A DNA stretch of 64,000 nucleotides from Chitinophaga agrisoli (GCF_008386695.1 NZ_VUOC01000003.1:792421-856420); one strand, 5' to 3'; counted from the stretch's first letter, positions 15,835 to 25,727 are shown. Numbers and translations are program-made. The notes: generated by a model from the sequence alone, not told the origin.

Positions 15835-15861
15835 TGCATCCTGTTACAACAGCAGGATGCA
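15835..15861 (+). promoter_or_regulatory. Hairpin inside the operon between aroA and aroC
   Basis: TGCATCCTG (15835-15843) pairs with CAGGATGCA (15853-15861). No T-tract follows, so it is more likely an mRNA stability or processing structure than a terminator. A role is not shown. Confidence 0.45.
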
Positions 15862-15892
15862 CATTCGTAACAACTAATAAATAAGATCTCAG

Positions 15893-16885
15893 ATGAATGG
15901 TTTTGGCAGGATATTCCGGGTAAATGTTTTTGGAGAGTCGCACGGTTTGAGCGTAGGCGTAAATATAGATGGGGCGCCGGCGGGCCTCCCGCTGCAGCAG
16001 GAAGATTTCCTGCCGGACCTGGAGCGGCGCAAAGGCGGCTCCCGTGGTACTACGCCGCGTAAAGAAGAAGACCTTCCTTTTATCAAATCCGGCGTATTCA
16101 ACGACCGTACTACCGGCGCTCCCATTACCATTCTGTTTGAGAATAATAACACCCGTAGCGCAGACTATGAAAAGCTGCGCGAGTTCCCACGCCCCGGTCA
16201 TGCGGACTTTGTAGCCACCAAAAAATACGGTGGTTTTGAAGATTACCGGGGCGGCGGCCATTTCAGTGGCCGTCTTACCCTTAACCTGGTAGCTGCCGGC
16301 GTGATAGCCAAGAAAATACTGGGTAGCGGCATCACGGTAAATGCCAGTTTAAAAGAAGTGGGCGGCTATGCCGATCCGGAAGCAGGTTTAGAGGCCGCTA
16401 TTGCCGCCAAAGACTCTGTGGGCGGTATAGTGGAATGCGTGGTGGATGGCCTGCCTATTGGCCTGGGAGAGCCCTTTTTTGACTCTGTAGAGTCCTGCAT
16501 TGCGCATGCCGCTTTTTCTATCCCTGCCATTAAAGGTATTGAGTTTGGCGCCGGCTTTGCCGCCGCCCGTATGAAAGGCCTGGAACATAACGATCCTATT
16601 ATAGACGCCAGCGGCAAAACGGGAACGAATAATGCCGGCGGCATAGTGGGCGGTATTACCAACGGCAACCCGCTGGTATTCCGCGTAGCGGTAAAACCTA
16701 CCAGCAGCACCCCCAAAGAACAGCAAACCCTCAATGTAAAAAGCGGGGAAGTTGAGACATTCAGCGTTAAAGGCCGCCACGATCTTTGTATCGCCCTGCG
16801 TGTGCCGGTAGTGCTGGAAGCCGTTACCGCCATGGTATTGGCAGATCTTATGCTTTTAGAACAGCGAACACCCAGGATCATGTAA
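15893..16885 (+). CDS. aroC: Chorismate synthase
   Basis: The 330-aa enzyme has the FGESHG motif with the active-site histidine, the arginine-rich GTTPRKEED flavin/substrate loop, and RPGHADFVATKKYGG. It converts EPSP to chorismate with reduced FMN. It completes the operon; no aroD, aroE or aroK is present here, so those steps are encoded elsewhere. It is about 20-30 residues shorter than many homologues but all core motifs are intact. A strong terminator follows. Confidence 0.95.
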   Translation: MNGFGRIFRVNVFGESHGLSVGVNIDGAPAGLPLQQEDFLPDLERRKGGSRGTTPRKEEDLPFIKSGVFNDRTTGAPITILFENNNTRSADYEKLREFPRPGHADFVATKKYGGFEDYRGGGHFSGRLTLNLVAAGVIAKKILGSGITVNASLKEVGGYADPEAGLEAAIAAKDSVGGIVECVVDGLPIGLGEPFFDSVESCIAHAAFSIPAIKGIEFGAGFAAARMKGLEHNDPIIDASGKTGTNNAGGIVGGITNGNPLVFRVAVKPTSSTPKEQQTLNVKSGEVETFSVKGRHDLCIALRVPVVLEAVTAMVLADLMLLEQRTPRIM

Positions 16886-16899
16886 TTTGCAGATATGCA

Positions 16900-16943
16900 A
16901 AAGTGCGGATGGTAAATGAGGTTCATTTACACATCCGCACTTT
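16900..16943. terminator. Bidirectional terminator closing the aromatic operon
   Basis: AAAGTGCGGATG-GTAAATGA, loop GGT, TCATTTAC-A-CATCCGCACTTT: a stem of about 20 bp with one bulged base, flanked by A and T runs. It separates aroC (+) from the FKBP gene (-). Confidence 0.88.
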
Positions 16944-16961
16944 ATTTTTATAGCTTATCGC

Positions 16962-17660
16962 TTACTGTACTATCTCCAGCAACTCCACATCAAACACCAG
17001 CGTACTGTTTGGCCCTATTTTAGGTCCCTGCTGACGATCGCCATAGGCCAGGTCTGCGGGGATGAATAAGCGCCATTTGGAGCCAACCGGCATCAATTGC
17101 AGGGCCTCTGTCCAACCTTTGATCACGCCGCCCACCGCAAAGGTGATAGGCTGTCCCCTGTCTACAGAGCTGTCAAATACAGTACCGTCTATCAGGGTGC
17201 CATGGTAATGCGTTTTTACACGGTCATTAGCGGTAGGTTTAGGCCCGGTACCTTCTTTCAGCACCAGGTACTGTAAACCGTCCGGTAAAGTGGTAACGCC
17301 GGGTTTGGCTTTGTTGGCCGCCAGGAAGGCGTCGCCGGCGGCTTTATTCTTGGAAGATTTTTCTGCTGCTATCTTTTGCAGGTATTCACGAATGCTCATC
17401 TGGCTTTGTTCTTGTGTTAACAGTGGTTTTTGGTCCTTGGTAGCGTCTTGTATCGCTTTTATAAGTAAGGCGGTATTCAAATGGTCTAACCCTTGTGATT
17501 TCAGGGTATTGCCAATGTCCTGCCCTATTGCATAGCTAGCTGAGTCGGCCAAAGATTTTAATGGGGCGCCGGCCACCGGTTTAGGCTTTGCCTTGGTTTG
17601 TGCAAAGCTGCAAAAGCCCGTTAATCCCAATGCCCCCAGGAATAGGAATTTTTTGATCAT
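16962..17660 (-). CDS. FKBP-type peptidyl-prolyl cis-trans isomerase, exported
   Basis: The 232-aa protein has a signal peptide (MIKKFLFLGALGLTGFCSFAQ), an N-terminal helical dimerisation region as in FkpA or Mip (about residues 35-110), and a C-terminal FKBP domain (about 130-232) with the conserved VKTHYHGTLIDGTVFDSS, GVIKGWTEALQLMPVG and IPADLAYGDR segments. It should speed proline isomerisation of periplasmic proteins. The gene appears monocistronic. Confidence 0.92.
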   Translation of the reverse strand: MIKKFLFLGALGLTGFCSFAQTKAKPKPVAGAPLKSLADSASYAIGQDIGNTLKSQGLDHLNTALLIKAIQDATKDQKPLLTQEQSQMSIREYLQKIAAEKSSKNKAAGDAFLAANKAKPGVTTLPDGLQYLVLKEGTGPKPTANDRVKTHYHGTLIDGTVFDSSVDRGQPITFAVGGVIKGWTEALQLMPVGSKWRLFIPADLAYGDRQQGPKIGPNSTLVFDVELLEIVQ

Positions 17661-17700
17661 ACTTTATGGTTTATCAATATTGGGGGGCAAGATAAATAAA

Positions 17701-17784
17701 TTATGCCGTAGCCGCTATGGCAGCCAGTAAAAGGATGGCGATGAATACGAAAGATACGCTTGCGAGCAGGAATAACTGTTTCAT
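17701..17784 (-). CDS. Possible 27-aa hydrophobic peptide
   Basis: On the minus strand, ATG to TAA encodes a peptide beginning MKQLFLLASVSFVF and ending AAIAATA, hydrophobic along nearly its whole length, like a single-pass membrane microprotein. It is isolated between the FKBP start codon and a terminator. No strong ribosome-binding site is seen, so it could be chance. Confidence 0.33.
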   Translation of the reverse strand: MKQLFLLASVSFVFIAILLLAAIAATA

Positions 17785-17941
17785 AATGTGGATTTGTATA
17801 TATGCTTCAGCTTAAAGATAATAGGTTTTCCTGTTTCTGTCAATATCATCCCTGGATCAAGTCCACATCATATCCGCATCATGCCCATATAGTATTGATT
17901 GTTAATTGTATATGCACCTATCTGTCACCCGTGTCAAATCC

Positions 17942-17991
17942 CTGAAAACAGTAAAGCCAGGCGTAGTGATGCCTGGCTTTACTGTTTTCAG
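17942..17991. terminator. Long perfect hairpin terminator downstream of the S15 hydrolase gene
   Basis: A perfect 21-bp inverted repeat (17942-17962 with 17971-17991; core AAAGCCAGGC) and an 8-nt loop. It lies 13 bp after the hydrolase gene's stop codon on the minus strand. There is no long T-run on that strand beyond TTTTC within the stem. Confidence 0.75.
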
Positions 17992-18004
17992 ATCTAAGGG
18001 AGTT

Positions 18005-19897
18005 CTACTTCACTACCGGCAGCAGCACGCTGGATGCGTGGGCTGCATCGTGATAGAGATGTATGGTCGCTTTTTTGAAATCTTTATCATCACAATGGTA
18101 AATGTCTGTAAATACCTGTGGATTCCGGTCTACCAGCGGGAACCAGGTGCTTTGCACCTGTATCATGATCTTATGGCCTTTTTTGAAGGTGTGCGCAACA
18201 TCAGGCATGGTATACTTTACTTCTGTAGGCTGGCCGGGCACAAAAGGCTCCGGTTTTTCAAAGCTGTTACGGAACTTGCCGCGCATGATCTCGCCGCGTA
18301 CCAGCATCTGGTAACCGCCCATAGGGTAGGTGCTGGAAGGCAGGCGGCGATGCTCGGTAGCCGCTTCCGGCTCATAGCTGAAATCATCCGGGAATACGTC
18401 TATCAGCTTCACCACAAAATCTGCGTCTGTACCGGTGGTGCTTACTACCAGGTCTGCCACGAGGGGGCCGGCCAGGGTAACATCATGGGGCAGCGCATCA
18501 GACTCAAACGCCAGCACATCCGGACGGCGGGCGGCAAAACGCTGGTCATCCGTCATGTAACTGATGGTGCGGGAAAAATGTACCGCATCTACATAAGGCA
18601 CCGGTTTGGCCGGGTCGCTTACATATTCGCTAAAGCTATTGCTGCCGCCTGGCTTGGTAAAGCCCAGTTTACCATTAGCCTCCATGTATACAGGTTGTGG
18701 CTGCATATCTGCCGGCGGCCATTGTTTCAGTTTCTTCCACTGGTTTTCGCCGGTAAAGAAGATGGTGGCTTCTGCAATATCTGGCTCATTGCCTTTGCCA
18801 TGCAGGTAGTATTCAAAGAAGGGGAATTCTACGTTCTGCTGGTACCATTCTGAAGTATTGCTGTCAAACCGCACATTACCCAGGTGAGTACCGTCTTTGG
18901 AAGCCCATTGGCCATGGTACCAGGGACCCATTACAATACGGTTATTGGTGTTATGGCTCTGTTTTTCTATGGTCTTGTAAACATTCCAGGCGCCAAAACA
19001 ATCCTCCGCATCAAACAGGCCGCCTACTTCCAGCATGGCGGGTTGTACATTGGTCAGGAAATTACGCACATTACGCGCTTTCCACCATTCGTCCAGGTTA
19101 GGATGCGCATACAGGTCTTTCCAGAAAGCAATGCTATCGCCCATCAGCTTTGCGAAGTTCTTTAAAGCCCCTGTTTCCAGGTAAAACTTATAGTTATCGT
19201 GCGTATAGTATTCAAAACCTTCCGGTCCTACGGTAGTAGGCTGGGGGCGGGGTTTGCCAAAGGAAGTATAAAAAGAGAAAGCGTCTGTTATAAAAAAGGC
19301 CCCGTTATGGTGAAAATCGTCTCCCTGGAACCAGTCCGTTACCGGCGCCTGCGGGCTCACAGCTTTTAATGCGGGGTGAGCGCTTAAGGCCGCCATGGTG
19401 CTGTAAAAACCAGGGTAGGAGATACCAAATACACCTACGCGGCCATTGTTATTCTCCTGGTTCTTTACCAGCCAGTCTATGGTATCATAGGTATCGCTGG
19501 CCTCGTCAATGTCTTTTTTAGCCTTCTTGGTGGTTACATAAGGCCGTACATCTACAAACGTACCTTCGCTCATCCAGCGGCCACGTACGTCCTGGGTGAC
19601 CATGATATAGCCTTGTTTCAGGTAATTGAGCACGTAGCTACGCCAGTAAGGCTTAAACTTATCAACACCATAAGGCGCGCAACTGTAGGGTGTGCGCGAC
19701 ATCAGGATGGGATGTTTTTCACTGTTATCCTTAGGCGCGTAGATAGAAGTGAATAAACGGGTACCGTCACGCATGGGGATGTAGATCTCCTTTTTCGTGT
19801 AGTGCTCCATTACCCATACTGAATCTTCATTAACGGCTTTTACGCAAGCCGGGAATACAAGCAGGATGGCGAGCGCCATCCACAAGCGTGTTATCAT
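18005..19897 (-). CDS. CocE/NonD family (S15) hydrolase, exported
   Basis: A 630-aa member of the X-Pro dipeptidyl-peptidase / cocaine esterase family. After a signal or lipoprotein-like N-terminus (LVFPACVKA, about residue 18) comes an alpha/beta-hydrolase with nucleophile S160 in FGISYPGFYS, an Asp in LFDAED and a His in PWYHGQWA. The C-terminal third is the family's jelly-roll domain (VTLAGPLVADLVVSTTGTD onward). Members hydrolyse acyl or peptide bonds; the substrate here is unknown. Likely periplasmic. Confidence 0.88.
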   Translation of the reverse strand: MITRLWMALAILLVFPACVKAVNEDSVWVMEHYTKKEIYIPMRDGTRLFTSIYAPKDNSEKHPILMSRTPYSCAPYGVDKFKPYWRSYVLNYLKQGYIMVTQDVRGRWMSEGTFVDVRPYVTTKKAKKDIDEASDTYDTIDWLVKNQENNNGRVGVFGISYPGFYSTMAALSAHPALKAVSPQAPVTDWFQGDDFHHNGAFFITDAFSFYTSFGKPRPQPTTVGPEGFEYYTHDNYKFYLETGALKNFAKLMGDSIAFWKDLYAHPNLDEWWKARNVRNFLTNVQPAMLEVGGLFDAEDCFGAWNVYKTIEKQSHNTNNRIVMGPWYHGQWASKDGTHLGNVRFDSNTSEWYQQNVEFPFFEYYLHGKGNEPDIAEATIFFTGENQWKKLKQWPPADMQPQPVYMEANGKLGFTKPGGSNSFSEYVSDPAKPVPYVDAVHFSRTISYMTDDQRFAARRPDVLAFESDALPHDVTLAGPLVADLVVSTTGTDADFVVKLIDVFPDDFSYEPEAATEHRRLPSSTYPMGGYQMLVRGEIMRGKFRNSFEKPEPFVPGQPTEVKYTMPDVAHTFKKGHKIMIQVQSTWFPLVDRNPQVFTDIYHCDDKDFKKATIHLYHDAAHASSVLLPVVK

Positions 19898-20017
19898 AAG
19901 CTGTTCAGGTTTAGATTTTGATCTGGCGCTTAATTTACAATTTTAGATTTATGATTTCCCATTTATTACATGGGTAGTTATGCCGTAATTTCATCCCGGA
20001 AATCGTACATTAGATAT

Positions 20018-20362
20018 ATGCACATAGAACAGTTCCGCGAATATTGCCTTTCACTGAAAGGAGTAACCGAAGAATTCCCGTTTGGTGAAAATACCCTGGT
20101 GTATAAAGTGCTGGGTAAGATGTTTGCTTTAACGGACCTCGCCAGCTTTGAAAGCGTGAACCTCAAGTGCGATCCGGAAGCAGCCATTGAGCTGCGTGAG
20201 CGTTATGATGGCGTTACCCCTGGCTACCATATGAATAAAAAACACTGGAATACAGTAGCTATGCATGCCGGCATATCAGACAAGCTTTTGTATACATGGA
20301 TCAGGGATTCCTATGATCTGGTGGTAGCATCGCTGCCCAAAAAGTTGAAAGATACGTTGTGA
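20018..20362 (+). CDS. MmcQ/YjbR family protein
   Basis: The ATG at 20018 gives a 114-aa protein that starts MHIEQFREYCLSLKGVTEEFPFG, the normal beginning of this family; an in-frame upstream start at 19970 would add 16 residues without resemblance. The CyaY-like fold is indicated by YKVLGKMFAL and the C-terminal NKKHWNTVAMHAG. Members are suspected DNA-binding proteins, but the function is not established. It is convergent with the following membrane protein gene. Confidence 0.85.
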   Translation: MHIEQFREYCLSLKGVTEEFPFGENTLVYKVLGKMFALTDLASFESVNLKCDPEAAIELRERYDGVTPGYHMNKKHWNTVAMHAGISDKLLYTWIRDSYDLVVASLPKKLKDTL

Positions 20363-20370
20363 ACCTGATC

Positions 20371-20859
20371 TCAACTGCCACGGCCGGATCTGAGCACGCT
20401 TACCAGGATGATGACAAAGAATAATGCCAGCTGTATAAGATAAAAACGATTAAGTGTAACCCTTATATTCACTACATGTTGGATAAAATCAGGGCTGTTA
20501 TCCACTACCATTTTCCTGAAGTTTATCCCGGTGCGGTTGCCCACCAATATTCCATGTAGGATCAGTATTGCCACCAATACTAATTTTACCTTAAACCAGG
20601 GTTGTTCCCACCAGCTGTTCTTTATCATAAACATAGCTATTCCGCTGATAAAGAGGATACCCGCCCCGGTACGTACCAGCGCCCCATATTTTGCCATTAA
20701 AGGCAGCAGCCCCAGCGATGAGCGGCTATTGCCATGGTCCGCAAAATCCCAAAAGGTCCTGAATGTTATGTAGTCGATAAGGGTGGCGCCTGCCATTACT
20801 ACCAGACCGGTGATATGTAATGTTAGCAGCAACCGGAGCAATATTTCTGTTTTTGTCAT
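20371..20859 (-). CDS. Four-helix membrane protein of unknown function
   Basis: The 162-aa protein has four hydrophobic segments (about residues 8-30, 58-80, 88-106 and 138-158). The spacing and conserved residues (one His in helix 1, a GNRTG loop) recall DUF2269/DUF2214-type integral membrane proteins, but I do not recognise it firmly. It is divergent from the MarR-type gene at 20978, with 118 bp between them, so it might be that regulator's target. Confidence 0.7.
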   Translation of the reverse strand: MTKTEILLRLLLTLHITGLVVMAGATLIDYITFRTFWDFADHGNSRSSLGLLPLMAKYGALVRTGAGILFISGIAMFMIKNSWWEQPWFKVKLVLVAILILHGILVGNRTGINFRKMVVDNSPDFIQHVVNIRVTLNRFYLIQLALFFVIILVSVLRSGRGS

Positions 20860-20977
20860 AGTGGGTATGTATAAACTACTATTTGGTTGTATTTATGTAT
20901 AAAATAAAACCATTTAGAAGTAATAAACAACTATTTTGTGTATTTGTCTGTAGATTTACTTCCAAAAGGCAGTATTT

Positions 20978-21604
20978 ATGAATAAAACGGTGGAGCTGGT
21001 AAGGCTTTGGGGAGAGTATGAGCGGCAGTATCCTGATGCAACGATCGAGGATTTTTGCCGTAGCCAGTTAGTGGACGCAGTAAAGGCCCAAAAGGTAAAG
21101 GAAACCGCCTGGCAAATGCGTCCTGACCTGAATGGCGCGCTGGTCAAACTCATTAGCCGGATCGGCAGGTTCCATATAATATACACCAATAAAGCGTTGG
21201 AGGGTACCGGGCTTGACCAGATCGAAGAATTTGGGATAATGGTCAGCATCTTCAATCAGCAACATCCCATAAAATCCGAAGTGATCTTTGGTAATATGCT
21301 GGAATTATCCAGCGGCACTAATATACTCACCAGGCTAAAGAACAGGGCATTGATCGATGAATACGATGATGAAGAGGATAAGCGGGTCAAAAGGCTGCAG
21401 CTAACGGTTGCGGGTGAGCAGGTATTGAAAGCCGCCAAACAGCAGCTATTGAAAGTAGTGGGAATGCTGGTGCAGGATCTAACGGACGATGATAAGCAAT
21501 TGTGTTTGCAATTATTGGGGCCGATAGATACCAGGTTTTCCGCAGTACTGCAAAAACAAAAGAATAAGACCTTTGAAGAGATATATAAAGAGAACGGCGC
21601 GTAA
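20978..21604 (+). CDS. MarR-family winged-helix regulator
   Basis: The 208-aa sequence contains a winged-helix domain (about residues 60-180) with the wing DEEDKRVKRLQLTVAGEQVL typical of MarR regulators, and recognition-helix region SSGTNILTRLKNRALIDEY. It is longer than usual because of a 55-residue N-terminal extension. It is probably a transcriptional repressor of nearby genes, the divergent membrane protein gene being the nearest candidate. Confidence 0.8.
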   Translation: MNKTVELVRLWGEYERQYPDATIEDFCRSQLVDAVKAQKVKETAWQMRPDLNGALVKLISRIGRFHIIYTNKALEGTGLDQIEEFGIMVSIFNQQHPIKSEVIFGNMLELSSGTNILTRLKNRALIDEYDDEEDKRVKRLQLTVAGEQVLKAAKQQLLKVVGMLVQDLTDDDKQLCLQLLGPIDTRFSAVLQKQKNKTFEEIYKENGA

Positions 21605-21618
21605 AGGCTGCCTATGCC

Positions 21619-21666
21619 CGGTAGCAGTGGCCCGTCCCGGCTTACCCGGGGCCGGACCAGCTACCA
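21619..21666. terminator. Imperfect GC-rich hairpin between convergent genes
   Basis: GGTAGC...CCCGG and CCGGG...GCTACC form an imperfect stem of roughly 18-20 bp around the loop CTTA. There is no T-tract, so it may be a weak terminator. Confidence 0.4.
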
Positions 21667-21732
21667 GTTGCTTTGTACTTTTGTGGACAGCCCTCATAAC
21701 GTGATTTACAGGCGTAAAAAAAGAGTTATAGT

Positions 21733-22503
21733 CTAGCTGTTCGTCTTATCGTCATCATGAGCGTCTTCAACAACACCTTCAGCGACGGTTGCATCGTCCG
21801 CAACAATTGCATCATCGGCTACCGGCGCGCTATCGGCAACAGCTGCAATACCGGCCACCGGTGTGTTGTCAGCAGCTACTACGCTTTCTGCGATGGCTAC
21901 AGTTTCTGCAGCCGGAGCTATATCAGCCACCGGTACAGTATCTGCGCTTTCTGCAACAACTGCGGGTTGGTGACTGGCGCTCACGCCGCTCTTTTTAGCG
22001 ATCTCCAATACCACCCTTGAATACCGGGCGTAGCTGATCTCTACCTCATTCCCTGCACGAAAATCATTCAGCTGGCCGCGGGTCCAGTAAAAAAGGCGTT
22101 TACGTTTGCTGTTAGGCAGTACCACCAGGAAGTTGGTCTGGGTATCATTGTTTTCATGATACACGGCATCCAGGCGCGCTTGTATAGTGCCTTTCTGTAA
22201 TGCCATCAGGTCCCTTTTAATGGTGTAATAACGTACTTCCGTTACTTTGATAAGCGCAAATACCAGCACTACAACGAAGCATATTAGCCACAGCCAGAAC
22301 CAGCCATTGGTGTAAGAAAACATAGACTGATCCGCATCATCAGAACCACCTCCTTTGTAAAGGAGCAGTTGTGGAACAATGGCTGCGATCACCATCATTA
22401 TCACGCCGATCAGTACAAATTTTCTAACTTGTTTTTTGTTTTTCTTAAGAGCATCCTGTAAAAGAAAATGCTCTTCCGTAGTCATAAAGGCGAAATCCTG
22501 CAT
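21733..22503 (-). CDS. Membrane protein with YcxB-like middle and Ala/Val/Asp-rich repeat tail
   Basis: The 256-aa product has two transmembrane helices (about residues 27-50 and 67-87), then a soluble part (about 90-175; RYYTIKRDLMALQKG, KRKRLFYWTRGQL) that recalls small YcxB-like proteins. From about residue 178 it is a low-complexity tail of imperfect 5-7 residue units (PVADIA, AAVADSA, PVADDA, IVADDA) ending in a short Asp-rich tip. The tail is acidic and probably unstructured. Function unknown. Confidence 0.7.
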   Translation of the reverse strand: MQDFAFMTTEEHFLLQDALKKNKKQVRKFVLIGVIMMVIAAIVPQLLLYKGGGSDDADQSMFSYTNGWFWLWLICFVVVLVFALIKVTEVRYYTIKRDLMALQKGTIQARLDAVYHENNDTQTNFLVVLPNSKRKRLFYWTRGQLNDFRAGNEVEISYARYSRVVLEIAKKSGVSASHQPAVVAESADTVPVADIAPAAETVAIAESVVAADNTPVAGIAAVADSAPVADDAIVADDATVAEGVVEDAHDDDKTNS

Positions 22504-22700
22504 AGGTATAGTAAGGTTTTTCTCTAGCTAATATAATCATAAAAGATTAATTGTTGAAATTTTGAATGTATTATTTGGTAGTTATGTTAACCTAAACATT
22601 AACAACGGGTTAGCTAGGATTTGAACCAGTGGTTTCCTCATTTAGGGCCAGGGATTAACGCAAACCTGCCTGCGGAAACCCCCGGAGCGCCCTTAAACAA

Positions 22701-22730
22701 GAATGCCGCGATTGTTACATCGCGGCATTC
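22701..22730 (-). terminator. Terminator of gcvP
   Basis: GAATGCCGCGAT (22701-22712) and ATCGCGGCATTC (22719-22730) form a perfect 12-bp stem with a 6-nt loop. On the minus strand it is followed by TTGTTT. Confidence 0.85.
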
Positions 22731-22778
22731 TATTATTCGCACACCAGGTGCTTATGAATTACATGTATGATTATTCAA

Positions 22779-25664
22779 CTATGCCTCTGCTTCTGCATAG
22801 GCGCTTACCGGCTCGCAGGTGCAGATAAGGTTACGGTCGCCAACGGTGTTATTTACGCGGCTTACAGAAGGCCAGAATTTATTGGTCTTCACATATTCCA
22901 GCGGATAAGCGGCCTGCTGACGGCTATAGGCAGATTTCCATTCGTCTGCCGTGATCACAAACTGTGTATGTGGCGCATTCTTCAGCACATTTGCCTGTTT
23001 ATCTACCTTACCTTCTTCTACGGCGCGGATCTCTTCGCGGATAGACAGCAGTGCATCGCAGAAACGGTCCAGCTCTGCTTTGTCCTCACTTTCCGTAGGC
23101 TCTATCATGATAGTGCCGGCTACCGGGAAGCTCATGGTAGGAGCGTGGAAACCGTAGTCCATTAAACGTTTGGCTACATCTTCCGCTTCAATACCAGCGC
23201 TGGCTTTAAAGGGGCGCAGATCTACAATGAACTCATGCGCACAGGTGCCATTGCTGCCGGTGTACAGGATATCGTAGGCTTTTTCCAGTTTTGCCTTCAT
23301 GTAGTTGGCATTCAGGATAGCGTATTGAGAGGCCTGTTTAACGCCATTAGCGCCCAGCAAACGGATGTAGGCATAAGAGATCAGCAGTATGCTGGCAGAG
23401 CCATAAGGCGCTGCAGAAACAGCGTTGGCGCCGGCAGTTAGCTGACCGTTGTTATTGGCAGCTATTTCCACGTGACCGGGCAGGAAAGGCGCCAGGTGTT
23501 TAGCTACGCAGATGGGGCCCATGCCGGGACCGCCACCGCCGTGCGGGATAGCAAAGGTCTTATGGAGGTTCAGGTGGCAAACATCAGCGCCTATGAGGCC
23601 GGGAGCCGTTAAGCCTACCTGGGCGTTCATATTGGCGCCATCCATATACACCTGGCCACCATGTTCGTGTATGATATTGCAGATGTCTTTTACGCTCTCT
23701 TCATATACACCGTAAGTAGATGGATAGGTGATCATGATACCAGCCAGGTCCTGGGCGTGCGCCGCTGCTTTGGCCTTCAGATCGTCTACATCTATATAAC
23801 CATTCTCCAGCGCTTTCACCACTACCACCTTAAAGCCCGCCATTACAGCAGAAGCCGGGTTGGTGCCGTGAGCGGAGATAGGGATCAGCATTACATTGCG
23901 GTGTCCTTCGCCGCGGCTTTCGTGGTACTCGCGTATTACCAGCAGGCCGGCGTATTCGCCCTGCGCGCCGCTGTTGGGCTGCAGGCTGCAGGCGTCAAAA
24001 GCGGTGATCTGGCACAGGTACTCGCTCAGCTCATCCGTGATCTGTTTGTAACCGCGGGTTTGATGGGCAGGGGCGAAGGGGTGAATTTTGCTCCAGTGCG
24101 CCCAGCTCAAAGGCATCATCTCCGTAGCTGCATTCAGCTTCATGGTGCAGGAGCCCAGGGAGATCATGGAGGTGTTCAAAGACAGGTCTTTGTTCTCCAG
24201 CATCTTAATGTAACGCATCATTTCCGTTTCGCTGTGGTGGCTGTTAAACACCGGGTGCAGCAGGTAAGGGGAGGTGCGTGCCAGGCCAGCAGGAAATTGC
24301 ACGGTTTTTTGTGCGATGCTGTTATCCAGCGGGCCGGTCTCAAACAGATACAGAATGTCGTTCACATCCTGTATAGTAGTGGTCTCGTCCAGGGAAATAC
24401 CAATACGGTCTTCGCCAATATAACGGAAGTTAATGCCTGCTTTTAACGCCTCTTCTCTAACATCAGCAGCGCCATGGTGGGTTACCACAATGGTATCAAA
24501 GAAATGGGGGGCGGCAAGATGCAAGCCTTTAGCCAGCAGTTTCTCTGCCAGTGCCTGTGCAAGGATGGCTATGCGGCTGGCAATGCGCTGCAGCCCTTCC
24601 GGGCCATGGAACACAGCATACATAGCGGCCATATTGGCCAGCAATGCCTGAGCGGTACAGATGTTGGAAGTGGCTTTCTCTCGTTTAATGTGCTGCTCAC
24701 GGGTTTGCAGGGCCATACGCAGGGCGCGGTTGCCCTGGGCGTCAACACTTACGCCAATGATACGGCCGGGGATAGAGCGTTTAAAATCGTCCTTAACGGC
24801 GAAGAAGGCAGCATGGGGGCCGCCAAAGCCCAAAGGCACGCCAAAACGCTGGGCAGATCCTAAGGCGGCGTCTGCACCCAGCTCACCGGGAGGCGTTATC
24901 AGCGTAAGGGCCAGCAGGTCTGTAGCCATAGCTACATATGCGCCGGCGGCATGTACTTTGTCAATAAAGGCCCGGTAGTCTGCTACGGCGCCCAGTTCAT
25001 TGGGATATTGCAGCAGCGCGCCAAACCAGGAAGCATCCGGCTGTGCGGTGGCATAGTCGCCATACACTACCTGAATGTCTAAAGGTGTGGCGCGGGTTTG
25101 TATAACATCCTTGGTTTGCGGAAATACGTTGTTATCTACAAAGAAGGTAGGCCGGGTAATATGCTCGTGATCCCGGTTCAGGGCGTTGAAGAACATGGTC
25201 ATAGCTTCTGCAGCGGCAGTTGCCTCATCCAGCAGGGAGGCATTGGCAATGGGCAGGCCTGTAAGGTCGCTTACCATGGTCTGGAAATTCAGCAGGCTTT
25301 CCAGGCGGCCCTGGGAAATCTCTGCCTGGTAGGGGGTATACTGGGTATACCATCCTGGATTCTCGAATATATTACGTAAAATAACGCTGGGAGTAATGGT
25401 ATCATAGTAGCCCTGCCCAATGTAGTTGCGGAATACGCTATTCTTCAGGGATACCTCCTTCAGGTGGCGCAGGTAATCGCTTTCACTCATGGCCGCCGGT
25501 ATAGCCAGCGGTTGCTGCATACGGATGGCGCCTGGTACGGTTTTGCTCACCAAAGCCTCCAGGGAGGCGTAACCGGTAGCTTCCAGCATCTGGTTGGTTT
25601 CAGATGCGTTTGGCCCGATGTGACGGGGCACAAACTCATTTTGTTGAATATCAAAAAGATTCAT
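22779..25664 (-). CDS. gcvP: Glycine dehydrogenase (decarboxylating), P-protein
   Basis: At 961 aa this is the single-chain P-protein of the glycine cleavage system, which decarboxylates glycine with PLP and passes aminomethyl to the lipoylated H-protein. N-terminal half (about residues 10-440) and C-terminal half (about 450-960) are the ancient duplicated aminotransferase-like halves. The PLP lysine is in [18 protein letters not shown] of the second half. No gcvT or gcvH is adjacent. A TAnnTTTG promoter lies just upstream. The lipoyl synthase gene at 43.7 kb is a metabolic partner but not linked. Confidence 0.96.
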   Translation of the reverse strand: MNLFDIQQNEFVPRHIGPNASETNQMLEATGYASLEALVSKTVPGAIRMQQPLAIPAAMSESDYLRHLKEVSLKNSVFRNYIGQGYYDTITPSVILRNIFENPGWYTQYTPYQAEISQGRLESLLNFQTMVSDLTGLPIANASLLDEATAAAEAMTMFFNALNRDHEHITRPTFFVDNNVFPQTKDVIQTRATPLDIQVVYGDYATAQPDASWFGALLQYPNELGAVADYRAFIDKVHAAGAYVAMATDLLALTLITPPGELGADAALGSAQRFGVPLGFGGPHAAFFAVKDDFKRSIPGRIIGVSVDAQGNRALRMALQTREQHIKREKATSNICTAQALLANMAAMYAVFHGPEGLQRIASRIAILAQALAEKLLAKGLHLAAPHFFDTIVVTHHGAADVREEALKAGINFRYIGEDRIGISLDETTTIQDVNDILYLFETGPLDNSIAQKTVQFPAGLARTSPYLLHPVFNSHHSETEMMRYIKMLENKDLSLNTSMISLGSCTMKLNAATEMMPLSWAHWSKIHPFAPAHQTRGYKQITDELSEYLCQITAFDACSLQPNSGAQGEYAGLLVIREYHESRGEGHRNVMLIPISAHGTNPASAVMAGFKVVVVKALENGYIDVDDLKAKAAAHAQDLAGIMITYPSTYGVYEESVKDICNIIHEHGGQVYMDGANMNAQVGLTAPGLIGADVCHLNLHKTFAIPHGGGGPGMGPICVAKHLAPFLPGHVEIAANNNGQLTAGANAVSAAPYGSASILLISYAYIRLLGANGVKQASQYAILNANYMKAKLEKAYDILYTGSNGTCAHEFIVDLRPFKASAGIEAEDVAKRLMDYGFHAPTMSFPVAGTIMIEPTESEDKAELDRFCDALLSIREEIRAVEEGKVDKQANVLKNAPHTQFVITADEWKSAYSRQQAAYPLEYVKTNKFWPSVSRVNNTVGDRNLICTCEPVSAYAEAEA

Positions 25665-25695
25665 GATATAAAGCAGGTAATTTGAATAGAATGTG

Positions 25696-25727
25696 CAAAG
25701 CTATGACTCTTTTAAGCAACCGCCAAA
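25696..25727 (-). promoter_or_regulatory. Promoter of gcvP
   Basis: Read on the minus strand: TTTG (25727-25724), 20 nt, TAGCTTTG (25703-25696), a full Bacteroidota consensus. The start point would be near 25689, leaving about 25 nt of leader. Confidence 0.72.

Noticed and set aside
22600-22690. tRNA-like stretch on the minus strand (GGTTCAAATCC T-loop look)
   Set aside because: The T-stem has three mismatches, the acceptor stem pairs over only about five bases, no anticodon stem forms and no CCA-like end is present. At best a decayed fragment.
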